Of a stretch of 64,000 nt of DNA, positions 15,775 to 23,676 are shown in pieces (the stretch's first letter is position 1; each line of letters begins with the position of its first letter). Source of the DNA: Rhodovulum adriaticum (GTDB lineage: Bacteria > Pseudomonadota > Alphaproteobacteria > Rhodobacterales > Rhodobacteraceae); NCBI RefSeq assembly GCF_004345735.1, contig NZ_SLXL01000005.1, positions 1 through 64,000 of the forward strand. The letters run 5' to 3'. A model generated the notes under the pieces. It had not been told where the DNA came from, made no database searches, and was given only the letters and a program-made list of their open reading frames with translations. A program made the position numbers and the translations under genes.

Positions 15775-17193
15775 TCAGGACAGGGCGCGCAGGACGGCAC
15801 CGGGGTTCATGATACCGGCCGGGTCCAACGCATCCTTGATCGCGCGCATCGCGGCCAGTTTGGCCGGGTCGGCATAGCGTTCCAGATCCTCGACTTTCAG
15901 CCGGCCGACACCGTGTTCGGCGCTGACCGATCCGCCCAGATCGTGCACCAGGTCGTGCACGCACGCCTTAATCGCGGTGCGCTTGTTCTCGTGTTGCGCG
16001 CGGGTTTCGCCGGGGCGCGGAAAAACATTGTAGTGCAGGTTGCCGTCGCCCACATGGCCGAAGCAGTTGATCCGGAAATTGCCGATCTCGGCCAGCGCCG
16101 GGCCGCCACGCGCGATCAGTTCGGGGATCGCGGACAGCGGGACCGAAATGTCGTGCGAGGAAATCGCGCCGATCCGGCGATTGGCCAGCGGGATGCTTTC
16201 GCGCAGGGTCCAGAAATCGATGCGCTGCGCCTGAGATTGCGCGATCAGCCCGTCGCTGACCAGGCCCGCCTCGAACGCCGCGGCGAACAGCCGTTCCAGC
16301 GCGGCGCCGGGATCCTGGCCCGCGCCAAGGCCAAGGTCGATCAACACCGTCCATTCGGGCGGGTCGGACCAGGGTTGGCGGATGTCGGGCATCGTTTCGG
16401 CCAGAAAATCCAGGCCCATCCGGTGGATAAGCTCGAACGCCGAAACCCCCTCGCCGATCTGGGCCTGTGCCATGGCCAGCAGCTCCAGCGCGGCGGCGGG
16501 GTCGCGCACGGCCAGCAGCGCCGCACCCGCTGCCGCGGGGGGCGGCACCAGCTTCAGCGCGGCGGCGGTGATGATGCCCAGGCTGCCCTCTGCCCCGATC
16601 AGCAGGTGGCGCAGATCATATCCGGTGTTGTCCTTGCGCAACCGTTTCAGCCCGTGCAGCACCGATCCGTCGGGCAGCACGGCCTCGACCCCCAGGCACA
16701 GGTCGCGGGCATTGCCGTAGCGCAGCACGTTCACCCCACCCGCATTGGTGGACAACAGCCCTCCGATCCGCGCCGATCCTTCGGAGGCCAGCGATAACGG
16801 AAATAACCGGCCCGCCTCTTCGGCCGCGACCTGCACGTCGGCCAGAATCGCGCCGGCCTCTGCCACCAGCACGTTTTCGGACGGGTGAACCGCACGGATC
16901 GCGCGCATCCGTTCCAGCGACAGGATCACCGGCGCGGGGCCCTCGGGCTGGATCTGCCCACCGACCAGCCCGGTGCCGCCGCCAAAGGGGACGATCCCCA
17001 CCCGCGCCTGCGCACAGGCCCGCACGATCGCCGCGACCTCTGGTGTGGTGGCGGGCGCCAGCAGCGCGCCACCCTGCCCCTGATAGCGGCCGCGCGGTTC
17101 CTCAAGATAGGCGGGGGTCATCTCGCGGAAGGTCGCCGGGGGCAGCGTTGCGCGCAACTGGTCCAGCAGGTCGTCGGTAACAGGGTTCAGCAT
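15775..17193 (-). CDS. FAD-binding oxidase, D-lactate/D-2-hydroxyglutarate dehydrogenase type
   Basis: This 472-aa flavoprotein belongs to the same VAO family as GlcD but is a distinct branch. FAD-binding motifs are PFGGGTGLVGGQ near 78, GGLLSTNAGGVNVLRYGNAR near 150, and TGYDLRHLLIGAEGSLGI. Catalytic-domain motifs are CFGHVGDGNLHYNVF near 380 and SAEHGVGRLK near 425, including the metal-binding histidines. The FGGGTGLVGG form resembles D-2-hydroxyglutarate dehydrogenases, but D-lactate is equally possible. AAAGGATC precedes the ATG at 17193. It converges with the isomerase-like gene and is followed by no partner subunits, so it probably works alone. Confidence 0.88.
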   Translation of the reverse strand: MLNPVTDDLLDQLRATLPPATFREMTPAYLEEPRGRYQGQGGALLAPATTPEVAAIVRACAQARVGIVPFGGGTGLVGGQIQPEGPAPVILSLERMRAIRAVHPSENVLVAEAGAILADVQVAAEEAGRLFPLSLASEGSARIGGLLSTNAGGVNVLRYGNARDLCLGVEAVLPDGSVLHGLKRLRKDNTGYDLRHLLIGAEGSLGIITAAALKLVPPPAAAGAALLAVRDPAAALELLAMAQAQIGEGVSAFELIHRMGLDFLAETMPDIRQPWSDPPEWTVLIDLGLGAGQDPGAALERLFAAAFEAGLVSDGLIAQSQAQRIDFWTLRESIPLANRRIGAISSHDISVPLSAIPELIARGGPALAEIGNFRINCFGHVGDGNLHYNVFPRPGETRAQHENKRTAIKACVHDLVHDLGGSVSAEHGVGRLKVEDLERYADPAKLAAMRAIKDALDPAGIMNPGAVLRALS

Positions 17194-17243
17194 GGGCGAT
17201 CCTTTCAGCCCCGGACAAACCACGCCGGACCCGGCCGATCAAG

Positions 17244-18074
17244 TCACAGGTCGGGGTCGCGGACCCCGCGCGGCTGCAGCACGACCACGGTCGGGCGGCT
17301 TGGCAGGCTGCGCAGGGACACCTCCAGCGAAGAGGTGCCGGGCCGTTCCACCGCGAAGGCGTCCGATATCCCTGCCAGGAACCGTTCCAGAGAGGATTGC
17401 CCGAACCAGTGCATCGGGATCACGACCGAGGATCGCAGCCGCGTCAGCACCCGGATCATCGTGGACAGGTCCAGGGTCAGGCCGCCATCGACCGGCGCCA
17501 TCACCACGTCCAGCCGGCCAAGGGCGGCGTATTGTTCGGGTGTCGGTTCGTGGTGCAAATGGCCCAGATGCCCGATGCACAGGCCCGCGACCTCAAACAC
17601 GAAGATGGAATTGCCGTTGGGCCGCACCGTCGCCCGGTCAAAGCCGCGCACATCGGTCGGCACGTTGCGCACCAGCATCTCGCCCAGGTCGACATGGTGA
17701 TCGGCAGGCGCGCCGGTGCGGTCCGCCCAACCTTGCAGGACATGGGGAATGTCCGGGTCGGGAAAGGCGGTGAAATGGGTTTCGTGGGCGTTGTTCATCG
17801 TCACGACATCGGGCAGGCGCGCGGTCGGCCCGATGAAGCCGGTGTAATCCGTGGCCGCCACCAGGCCGCCGGGCGTTTCGATCACGAAGGTCGCATGCCC
17901 CGCAAAGCTGAGCCGCACGGTATGGTCGGGCAGCGGCGTGCCGAAACTGGCCCGTTGCACATAGGCCATCCCCGGCGCGGCATCGGCCAGCGCGATGCAG
18001 TGGCTTGGCCGGCGCTCTTGCGCGGTGGCGGGCAGCGCGAAAAGGGCAAGGATGAAAACGATCAGGCGTGTCAT
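17244..18074 (-). CDS. Secreted metallo-beta-lactamase-fold protein (UlaG-like) with altered metal motif
   Basis: The 276-aa protein has a signal peptide (MTRLIVFILALFALPATAQ) and the UlaG-type MBL layout: LSFAGHATFVIETPGG, AATDYTGFIG, then the region where HxHxDH belongs, VTMNNAHETHF, then LCIGHLGHLHH, VVMAPVDGG and VVIPMHWFG. His residues remain at several metal positions, but the canonical first His and DH pair are replaced (NNAHETH), so activity or metal content may differ. It precedes no obvious partner; 50 nt separate it from the FAD oxidase start upstream of which it ends. Substrate unknown. Confidence 0.8.
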   Translation of the reverse strand: MTRLIVFILALFALPATAQERRPSHCIALADAAPGMAYVQRASFGTPLPDHTVRLSFAGHATFVIETPGGLVAATDYTGFIGPTARLPDVVTMNNAHETHFTAFPDPDIPHVLQGWADRTGAPADHHVDLGEMLVRNVPTDVRGFDRATVRPNGNSIFVFEVAGLCIGHLGHLHHEPTPEQYAALGRLDVVMAPVDGGLTLDLSTMIRVLTRLRSSVVIPMHWFGQSSLERFLAGISDAFAVERPGTSSLEVSLRSLPSRPTVVVLQPRGVRDPDL

Positions 18075-18209
18075 GGTCGGCTCCTCCCTGCGGGACAGAT
18101 AGCGCCGGGCCGCCGCCTGTCACGACGCGCGGGTGATCTGCATCATGTCGGGCCACGCGGAACGCGCCTATGCTGGGTGCGGCGCGTTTGATCCATGTGG
18201 GGGAGAGCG

Positions 18210-18554
18210 ATGAAACGGCTTGGAACACTTGCGGCGGCAGCCTTGGTCGCACTGGCAGGACTGCCCGCCATCGCGGCCGACTGTACCGGCCATGTGGTGG
18301 GTGTGAAACCGATCACCCATTACAACCATGCTGCGGGAAACGGCTTTCTGGCGGTGCGTACGGGGCCGGGAACCAACTTTCCGCAATTGGGTGAGCTGTA
18401 CCTGGGGGACGAATTCTGGGTCGTGGACCGCCAGGGCAAATGGTTCCTGGTGGATTGCATGACCGGCCGGTGCCGGGATCCGTTGTGGGGGGCGGCAAAC
18501 CCCATGGGCTGGGTCTATGGCAGCTATATCAGCATTGGCGGGGTCTGCCCCTAA
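18210..18554 (+). CDS. Small secreted SH3-like domain protein
   Basis: This 114-aa exported protein has a signal peptide (MKRLGTLAAAALVALAGLPAIA) and one bacterial SH3-like domain with the typical LAVRTGPGTNFPQLGEL and GKWFLVDCMTG patterns, ending GWVYGSYIS. It contains four cysteines that may pair in the periplasm. Such domains usually bind peptidoglycan or other envelope ligands. GGGGGAGAG precedes the ATG at 18210. Its stop overlaps the convergent rimJ stop by 4 nt. Confidence 0.8.
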   Translation: MKRLGTLAAAALVALAGLPAIAADCTGHVVGVKPITHYNHAAGNGFLAVRTGPGTNFPQLGELYLGDEFWVVDRQGKWFLVDCMTGRCRDPLWGAANPMGWVYGSYISIGGVCP

Positions 18555-19135
18555 CCTGTCAGGGTCCGCCCCCGGCGGTCGCTGCGCAGGTTGGAATAGA
18601 GGACGTGATTGCGCCAGCGCCCGTTGATCTGCAGATAGCTTTGGGCGACGCCCTCATACTTGAACCCGCATTTTTCCAGCACCCCGCGCGAGGCAGCGTT
18701 TTCCGGCAGGCACGCGGCCTCGATCCGGGACAGATCGCGCATGACAAAGGCGTGGTGCACCACCGCCTCGATCGCCTCGCGCATGTAGCCCTGGCGCGCG
18801 AAGGGCTGGCCGATCCAATAGCCCAGAGTGCCCGATTGCGCCGGGCCGCGGCGGATATTGTCCAGCGTGATCGCACCCAGCAGCACATCGTCGGCGCGCC
18901 GCACCAGGAACAGCGGCAAGGCCGAGCCGGACCCCAACGCCCGCTGCGCCCAGTAGACCCGGTTGGTGAACGCCTTGCGTGACAGGTGGTCGGGCGCCCA
19001 GGCGGGTTCCCACGGGGTCAGGAAATCGGCGCTTTGGACGCGCAACGCCGTCCACGGGTTGAAATCGGAATGCGCCGGCGGGCGCAGGGTCATCCGCTCG
19101 GTCTCGATCCGGACCTTGCGCTTGAGCCCCAGCAT
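18551..19135 (-). CDS. GNAT acetyltransferase, RimJ/RimL type
   Basis: The 194-aa protein has the RimJ pattern: ETERMTLRPPAHSDF near residue 11, LGAITLDNIRRG, the acetyl-CoA loop region LGYWIGQPFARQGYMREA (about 103-120), AACLPENAASRGVLEKCGF, and YLQINGRWRNHVLYSNL at the end. RimJ acetylates N-termini of ribosomal proteins; paralogues modify other substrates. Its start overlaps the M16 peptidase stop (TGATG), so it is the third gene of thrC-M16-rimJ. Confidence 0.88.
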   Translation of the reverse strand: MLGLKRKVRIETERMTLRPPAHSDFNPWTALRVQSADFLTPWEPAWAPDHLSRKAFTNRVYWAQRALGSGSALPLFLVRRADDVLLGAITLDNIRRGPAQSGTLGYWIGQPFARQGYMREAIEAVVHHAFVMRDLSRIEAACLPENAASRGVLEKCGFKYEGVAQSYLQINGRWRNHVLYSNLRSDRRGRTLTG

Positions 19136-20397
19136 CAGGCAGCAAGCCTGCCTTGCAGCGCATCCAGCGCCGGTGCGTCATCCACGGGACCGTACAGCGC
19201 CAGCGCCGGCCGGGCCTCGGTGACCAGCCGGCCCGCGAATTCGCGCACATCGCCGGTGGTCACGGCGTCGATTCGGGCGATGGTTTCCTCGATCTTGGGC
19301 ACCCGGTCCCAGATCGCCACCAGCCGCGCCAGCCGTTCGGCGCGGTTCGACGAGCTTTCCAACCCCATCAGCAGCCCCGCCTTCAGCTGCGCGCGGGCGC
19401 GGGCGACCTCGGCCGGGGCGATGTCGCGGGCGGCGCGGGCCAGTTCGTTCATCGTCAGGTCCGCCAGTTCGCCCAACTGCGCGCCGCTGGTCCCGGCATA
19501 AAGCGTGATCAGCCCGGCATCCGCATAGGATCCAGCCTGCGCGAACACGGTGTAGCAAAGCCCGCGCTTTTCCCGCAGTTCCTGGAACAGGCGCGATGAC
19601 ATGCCACCGCCCAGGGCCGTAGCATAGATCTGCGCGGTATAGACCGCCGGGTCGCGATAGCCAGGGCACTCAAAGCCGAGGGCCATGTGCGCCTGTTCCA
19701 GCGGCTTGACCACGCGGCGTTCGCCCCCGGCAAAGCGCGCAGCATCGGGCGCGGGCGTCGGGGCGGGGTCCAGATGGCCGAACAGGGATTCGGCCAGCCG
19801 CACGATTTCATCGTGATCCACCGCACCGGCGGCAGACAGGATCATCCGGTCGGGCGTGTAATGGCGACGGACAAAGGCGAACAGGTCATCGCGGGAAAAA
19901 CCGCTGACCCGTTCCGCGGGGCCCAGGATGGTGCGGCCCAGCGGCTGGTCGGGAAAGGCGACCTCTTGCAGCCAGTCGAAAATCACATCGTCGGGCGTAT
20001 CCAGCACCTGACCGATTTCCTGCAGGATCACGCCGCGCTCGACCTCGATCTCGGCGGGGTCGAAGGTGGGGTTCAGCAGGATATCGGCCAGCACGTCCAG
20101 CGCCAGGGGCACATCGGCCTCCAGCACGCGGGCGTAATAGGCCGTCATCTCGCGCGAGGTATAGGCGTTGATATAGCCGCCGACATCCTCGATCGCCTCG
20201 GCGATCTGCAAGGTGCTGCGCTTTTCCGTGCCCTTGAAGGCCATGTGTTCCAGGAAATGGGCGATGCCGTTTTCAGCGGCCGTTTCGTTCCGGCCACCTG
20301 TCGCGACCCAGATGCCCAGTGCGGCGGATTTCAGCCCGGGCATATGTTCGGTGACGACCCGCATCCCGTTGGAAAGTCTGTGCAACTGGATGGTCAC
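19135..20397 (-). CDS. M16 family zinc peptidase (mitochondrial processing peptidase-like)
   Basis: This 420-aa cytoplasmic or periplasmic peptidase has the inverted zinc motif HFLEH (His47, Glu50, His51) and the downstream Glu in EVERGVILQEIGQ, plus the C-terminal AQIYATALGGGMSSRLFQEL and REKRGLCYTV. Proteins of this length in alphaproteobacteria are the relatives of the mitochondrial processing peptidase beta subunit. The start is a GTG at 20397 that overlaps the thrC stop as GTGA; the open frame upstream has no other sensible start. It is co-translated with thrC and rimJ. Confidence 0.92.
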   Translation of the reverse strand: MTIQLHRLSNGMRVVTEHMPGLKSAALGIWVATGGRNETAAENGIAHFLEHMAFKGTEKRSTLQIAEAIEDVGGYINAYTSREMTAYYARVLEADVPLALDVLADILLNPTFDPAEIEVERGVILQEIGQVLDTPDDVIFDWLQEVAFPDQPLGRTILGPAERVSGFSRDDLFAFVRRHYTPDRMILSAAGAVDHDEIVRLAESLFGHLDPAPTPAPDAARFAGGERRVVKPLEQAHMALGFECPGYRDPAVYTAQIYATALGGGMSSRLFQELREKRGLCYTVFAQAGSYADAGLITLYAGTSGAQLGELADLTMNELARAARDIAPAEVARARAQLKAGLLMGLESSSNRAERLARLVAIWDRVPKIEETIARIDAVTTGDVREFAGRLVTEARPALALYGPVDDAPALDALQGRLAA

Positions 20398-21785
20398 GCG
20401 CGGCGCCTTTCCTCGATCAGGGTTTCCAGCGCGGCCAGGTCGTTTTCGACGCCGGTCATCCGCTCGGACCGCGCGAACAGATCCGCCATGCGCGCGGGCA
20501 GGGGCGGGCGCAGGCCGGTGGCCTCCTCGACCGCGTCGGGGAATTTCGCGGCATGCGCGGTGGCCAGCGTAATCATCGGCGCGGCGCTGTCGGGCTGGTC
20601 CTGCGCCACCTTTACACCGACGGCGGAATGGGGGCACAGCACCTCGCCTGTCGTGGCGTGCAGGGCGCGGATTGTGGCGCGCGTCTCATCCTCGGACGCA
20701 CGCCCCGAGGCATAGGTTTCGCGCAAGCCCTGCAAGGCGCCCTGGCTGATGGTGAACCCGCCCTGCGATTTCAGCGCGTCCATCTGCTGGGCCACGGCAG
20801 CCCCGTCGCGGCCATAGGCCTCGAACAGGGCCCGTTCGAAGTTGGAGGACACCTGGATATCCATCGACGGGCTGATGGAGGGCGTCACCCCGTGGGTTTC
20901 ATAGGCCCCGCCGGTCAGCGCCCGGTGCAGGATGTCGTTCTGGTTGGTGGCGATCACCAGCTTTTCAATCGGCAGGCCCATGCGCTGCGCGATATGACCT
21001 GCGAAGATGTCGCCGAAATTGCCCGTGGGCACGGTGAACCGCACCGGGCGGTGCGGCGCGCCCAGGCTGACGGCGGAGGTGAAATAATAGACCACCTGCG
21101 CCAGCACCCGCGCCCAGTTGATCGAGTTGACCGCAGACAGCCCCACCCGATCACGGAAAGCGAAATCGTTGAACATGTCCTTCACGCGGGCCTGGCAATC
21201 GTCGAAATCGCCCTTCAGGGCCAGCGCGTGCACGTTGTCCTCGGACGGGGTGGTCATCTGGCGGCGCTGAACGTCGCTGACCCGCCCCTCGGGGAACAGG
21301 ATGAAGACATCCACATTGTCCAGCCCGCGGAACGCCTCGATCGCGGCACTGCCGGTATCGCCGCTGGTCGCGCCCACGATGGTGATCCGCTTGCCCGACC
21401 GTTCCAGCGAGGCCTGGAACAGCTGGCCGATCAGCTGCATCGCGAAATCCTTGAACGCCAGGGTCGGGCCGTGGAAAAGTTCCAGCAGGAAATGATTGGG
21501 GCCAAGCTGGGCCAGCGGCGCGCGGGCGGGATGGTCGAACCCCGCATAGGCGCGTTCGATGATCGCGGCGAATTCGGCGTCGGTGAAGGCGTCCCCGACG
21601 AAGGGACGCATGATGCGGAACGCCGCCTCTTCATAGGACAGCCCCGCCAGCGCCGCGATGTCGCGCGCGGGCATGTGCGGCACGGTTTCGGGCACATACA
21701 GCCCGCCGTCGCGCGCCAGCCCTGTCAGCATCGCCTCTTCGAATGTCAGAACCGGGGCCTGCCCCCGCGTGGAAACATAGCGCAT
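20394..21785 (-). CDS. thrC: Threonine synthase
   Basis: The 463-aa PLP enzyme converts O-phosphohomoserine to threonine. It begins MRYVSTRGQAPVLTFEEAML, has the PLP lysine in LAFKDFAMQ (Lys112), the phosphate loop GATSGDTGSAAIEAF, VNSINWARVLAQVVYY and FTVPTGNFGDIFAGHI. Length is normal for the long class. The frame is open to 22028, but the extra 81 codons encode hairpin-forming DNA and are not part of the family. Upstream lies a structured region with a possible terminator (21874-21903) that could attenuate thrC if transcription starts beyond it. Confidence 0.95.
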   Translation of the reverse strand: MRYVSTRGQAPVLTFEEAMLTGLARDGGLYVPETVPHMPARDIAALAGLSYEEAAFRIMRPFVGDAFTDAEFAAIIERAYAGFDHPARAPLAQLGPNHFLLELFHGPTLAFKDFAMQLIGQLFQASLERSGKRITIVGATSGDTGSAAIEAFRGLDNVDVFILFPEGRVSDVQRRQMTTPSEDNVHALALKGDFDDCQARVKDMFNDFAFRDRVGLSAVNSINWARVLAQVVYYFTSAVSLGAPHRPVRFTVPTGNFGDIFAGHIAQRMGLPIEKLVIATNQNDILHRALTGGAYETHGVTPSISPSMDIQVSSNFERALFEAYGRDGAAVAQQMDALKSQGGFTISQGALQGLRETYASGRASEDETRATIRALHATTGEVLCPHSAVGVKVAQDQPDSAAPMITLATAHAAKFPDAVEEATGLRPPLPARMADLFARSERMTGVENDLAALETLIEERRRA

Positions 21786-21863
21786 GTAACCGCCTATCCG
21801 TAAACCTGCCGCCTGATACGCCAGACAGCGGGCGCTGTCACCCCGGCAGACGGCAAGGTGCGG

Positions 21864-22008
21864 AAAAGACAAATCCGGAACCGCGGGAGCGCGCGGTTCC
21901 GGACGAGCCATAGGGCAACCCGGTGTCGGGAATTGCCCCGGTTCCCCGAGGCAGGTTTTTCCTGCGTTCGCCGGCGGGGCGGGAAAAATCCCGGCCCCGC
22001 CGTTGTTT
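21864..22008 (-). ncRNA. Candidate structured RNA/leader between thrC and tldD
   Basis: Four hairpins lie in series: arms 21972-21980/21994-22002 (with inner GGGA/TCCC), 21951-21955/21961-21965 (GCAGG-TTTTT-CCTGC), 21913-21922/21927-21938 (GGGCAACCCG..CGGG-AA-TTGCCC) and a perfect 12-bp stem 21874-21885/21892-21903. On the minus strand the last is followed by TTTGTCTTTT (21873-21864), a good terminator. On the plus strand the 21972-22002 hairpin is followed by TTGTTT, so the plus orientation cannot be excluded. An FNR box at 22074-22087 and CAATAT at 22032-22027 fit a minus-strand start near 22019, giving about 155 nt. I match it to no known RNA family. It could instead be the attenuated leader of thrC. 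Confidence 0.4.
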
Positions 22009-22073
22009 CCACTCTTGAAGGAAAACATATTGGGCAGGACGACACAAGAAAAACCTGCGGCAATCTGCCGCTT

Positions 22074-22087
22074 TTGATCCAGATCAA
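22074..22087. promoter_or_regulatory. FNR/FnrL binding site
   Basis: TTGATCCAGATCAA is a perfect match to the FNR/FnrL consensus TTGAT-N4-ATCAA. It lies 22 nt before the tldD start, too close for normal activation of tldD but suited to repressing it. In the other direction its centre (22080.5) is 61.5 nt from a possible start at 22019 with CAATAT as -10, the classic class I distance. Confidence 0.65.
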
Positions 22088-22109
22088 GGACTGACGAGCG
22101 GAGTTATCT

Positions 22110-23531
22110 ATGCAGCACCCCCCTTTCCGCCCCTTCGATACGATGCTTGACCGCGACCGCGCGCTGGCGCTGGTGCAAGAGGCCACGGCCGGGGCAGAGG
22201 ATGGCGAGCTGTTCCTGGAACGCCGCCGGGCCGAGGTGCTGAGCTTCGATGACGGGCGGGTGCGCACCGCCAGCTATGATGCGTCCGAGGGATTCGGTCT
22301 GCGCGCGGTGAAAGGAGAGGCCGCCGGTTACGCCCACTCCACCGAGATTTCAGAGGCCGCGCTGAAACGCGCCACCGAGACCGCGCGGCTGGCCGTGGGC
22401 GCGGGCGGCGACACCCTGGCCGATGGCCCCGCCGCCACCAACCGCCGCCTTTACACCGACGCCGACCCGATGGCCGAGGCCAGCTTTGGCGTCAAGCTGG
22501 ACACATTGCGCGAGATCGACGCCTTTGCCCGCGACCTGGACCCGCGCGTGGTGCAGGTGACCGCGACGCTGGCCGCATCCCTGCAAGAGGTGTTCATCCT
22601 GCGGCCCGACGGCACGCTGTTGTCCGACACCCGCCCGATGACCCGCCTGAATGTCGGCGTCATCGTCGAGGAAAACGGCCGCCGCGAATCCGGCAGCCAT
22701 GGCGGCGGCGGGCGTGCGGGGCTGGCGGGCCTGATCGACCGCGACACCTGGCAGGCCAGCACGCGCGAGGCCCTGCGCATCGCCCTGGTCAACCTGTCGG
22801 CCGAGGCCGCCCCCGCGGGCGAAATGGACGTGGTGCTGGGCAATGGCTGGCCCGGCATCCTGCTGCACGAGGCCATCGGCCACGGGCTGGAGGGCGATTT
22901 CAACCGCAAGGGCAGCTCTGCCTTTGCCGGGCTGATGGGGCAACAGGTGGCAGCCCGGGGCGTAACCGTGCTGGACGATGGCACGATGCCCGACCGGCGC
23001 GGTTCGATCAGTTTCGACGACGAGGGCACGCCCAGCGGCAAGACCGTGCTGATCGAGGACGGGGTTTTGGTGGGCTATATGCAGGACCGGCAGAATGCGC
23101 GGCTGATGGGCGTCGCGCCCACCGGCAACGGGCGGCGTGAAAGCTATGCCCACCCGCCGATGCCGCGCATGACGAACACCTACATGCTGGCCGGCGATGC
23201 CGATCCGCAGGCGCTGTTGGGCGACATGGGCGACGGGCTGTACGCCGTCGGATTCGGCGGCGGGCAGGTGGACATCACCAACGGCAAGTTCGTCTTCTCC
23301 TGCACAGAGGCCTATCGTGTCAAGAACGGCAAGGTCGGCGCCCCGGTCAAGGGCGCCACCCTGATCGGTGACGGCCCGACCGCCCTGACCCGCATTCGCG
23401 GCATCGGCAACGACATGGCGCTGGACCCCGGCATCGGCAATTGCGGCAAGGCCGGGCAATGGGTGCCGGTGGGCGTGGGCCAGCCTAGCCTGTTGATCGG
23501 CGGGCTGACGGTCGGCGGCGCGGCGGCGTGA
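22110..23531 (+). CDS. tldD: Metalloprotease TldD
   Basis: This 473-aa protein is TldD, the catalytic subunit of the TldD/TldE (PmbA) peptidase that trims unfolded peptides and some modified-peptide precursors. The zinc motif HEAIGH (His253, Glu254, His258) followed by GLEGDFNRKGSSAF is diagnostic, as are GSISFDDEGTPSGKT and the C-terminal CTEAYRVKNGKVGAPVKGATL. GCGGAG precedes the ATG; an alternative ATG at 22143 has no ribosome binding site. A perfect FNR box sits just upstream. In related genomes tldD often precedes the cox genes, but here a repeat copy and dprA follow. Confidence 0.95.
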   Translation: MQHPPFRPFDTMLDRDRALALVQEATAGAEDGELFLERRRAEVLSFDDGRVRTASYDASEGFGLRAVKGEAAGYAHSTEISEAALKRATETARLAVGAGGDTLADGPAATNRRLYTDADPMAEASFGVKLDTLREIDAFARDLDPRVVQVTATLAASLQEVFILRPDGTLLSDTRPMTRLNVGVIVEENGRRESGSHGGGGRAGLAGLIDRDTWQASTREALRIALVNLSAEAAPAGEMDVVLGNGWPGILLHEAIGHGLEGDFNRKGSSAFAGLMGQQVAARGVTVLDDGTMPDRRGSISFDDEGTPSGKTVLIEDGVLVGYMQDRQNARLMGVAPTGNGRRESYAHPPMPRMTNTYMLAGDADPQALLGDMGDGLYAVGFGGGQVDITNGKFVFSCTEAYRVKNGKVGAPVKGATLIGDGPTALTRIRGIGNDMALDPGIGNCGKAGQWVPVGVGQPSLLIGGLTVGGAAA

Positions 23532-23544
23532 CCCGCGCGGCCAT

Positions 23545-23566
23545 GGGTATTTTTGCCAAGAAGAAG
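23545..23566 (+). repeat. GGGTATTT..CCAAGAAGAAG repeat, copy C
   Basis: GGGTATTTTTG then CCAAGAAGAAG lies 13 nt after the tldD stop on the plus strand. Here the motif is single, with no inverted partner, in the gap before dprA. Confidence 0.75.
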
Positions 23567-23624
23567 AGCGGCGCGCCGGGAGATTCGCGCAATGGGCGAG
23601 TTTTTCCGGCGCCGTTCATCTTGC

Positions 23625-23631
23625 GTTAACC
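23625..23631. promoter_or_regulatory. Possible CtrA half-site upstream of dprA
   Basis: GTTAACC contains the CtrA half-motif TTAACC about 46 nt before the dprA GTG. In Rhodobacterales dprA and other competence or gene-transfer-agent recipient genes are known CtrA targets with such half-sites. A six-base motif alone is weak evidence. Confidence 0.35.
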
Positions 23632-23676
23632 CTCTCTGCGCCAGTGTGGCCCTACGGATGAGCGGAGCTGCGAAAC

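Larger units (their letters stand above)
21786..22109. other. 324-nt divergent gap thrC/tldD
   Basis: The gap separates divergent thrC and tldD. It contains the four-hairpin region (21864-22008), the FNR box (22074-22087) and the ribosome binding site GCGGAG of tldD. The 78 nt next to thrC (21786-21863) show nothing I can name. Confidence 0.7.

Noticed and set aside
21786-22028. N-terminal extension of thrC (MFSFKSGNN...)
   Set aside because: The extra residues are the translation of hairpin-forming DNA and are absent from the threonine synthase fold; the normal start is 21785.
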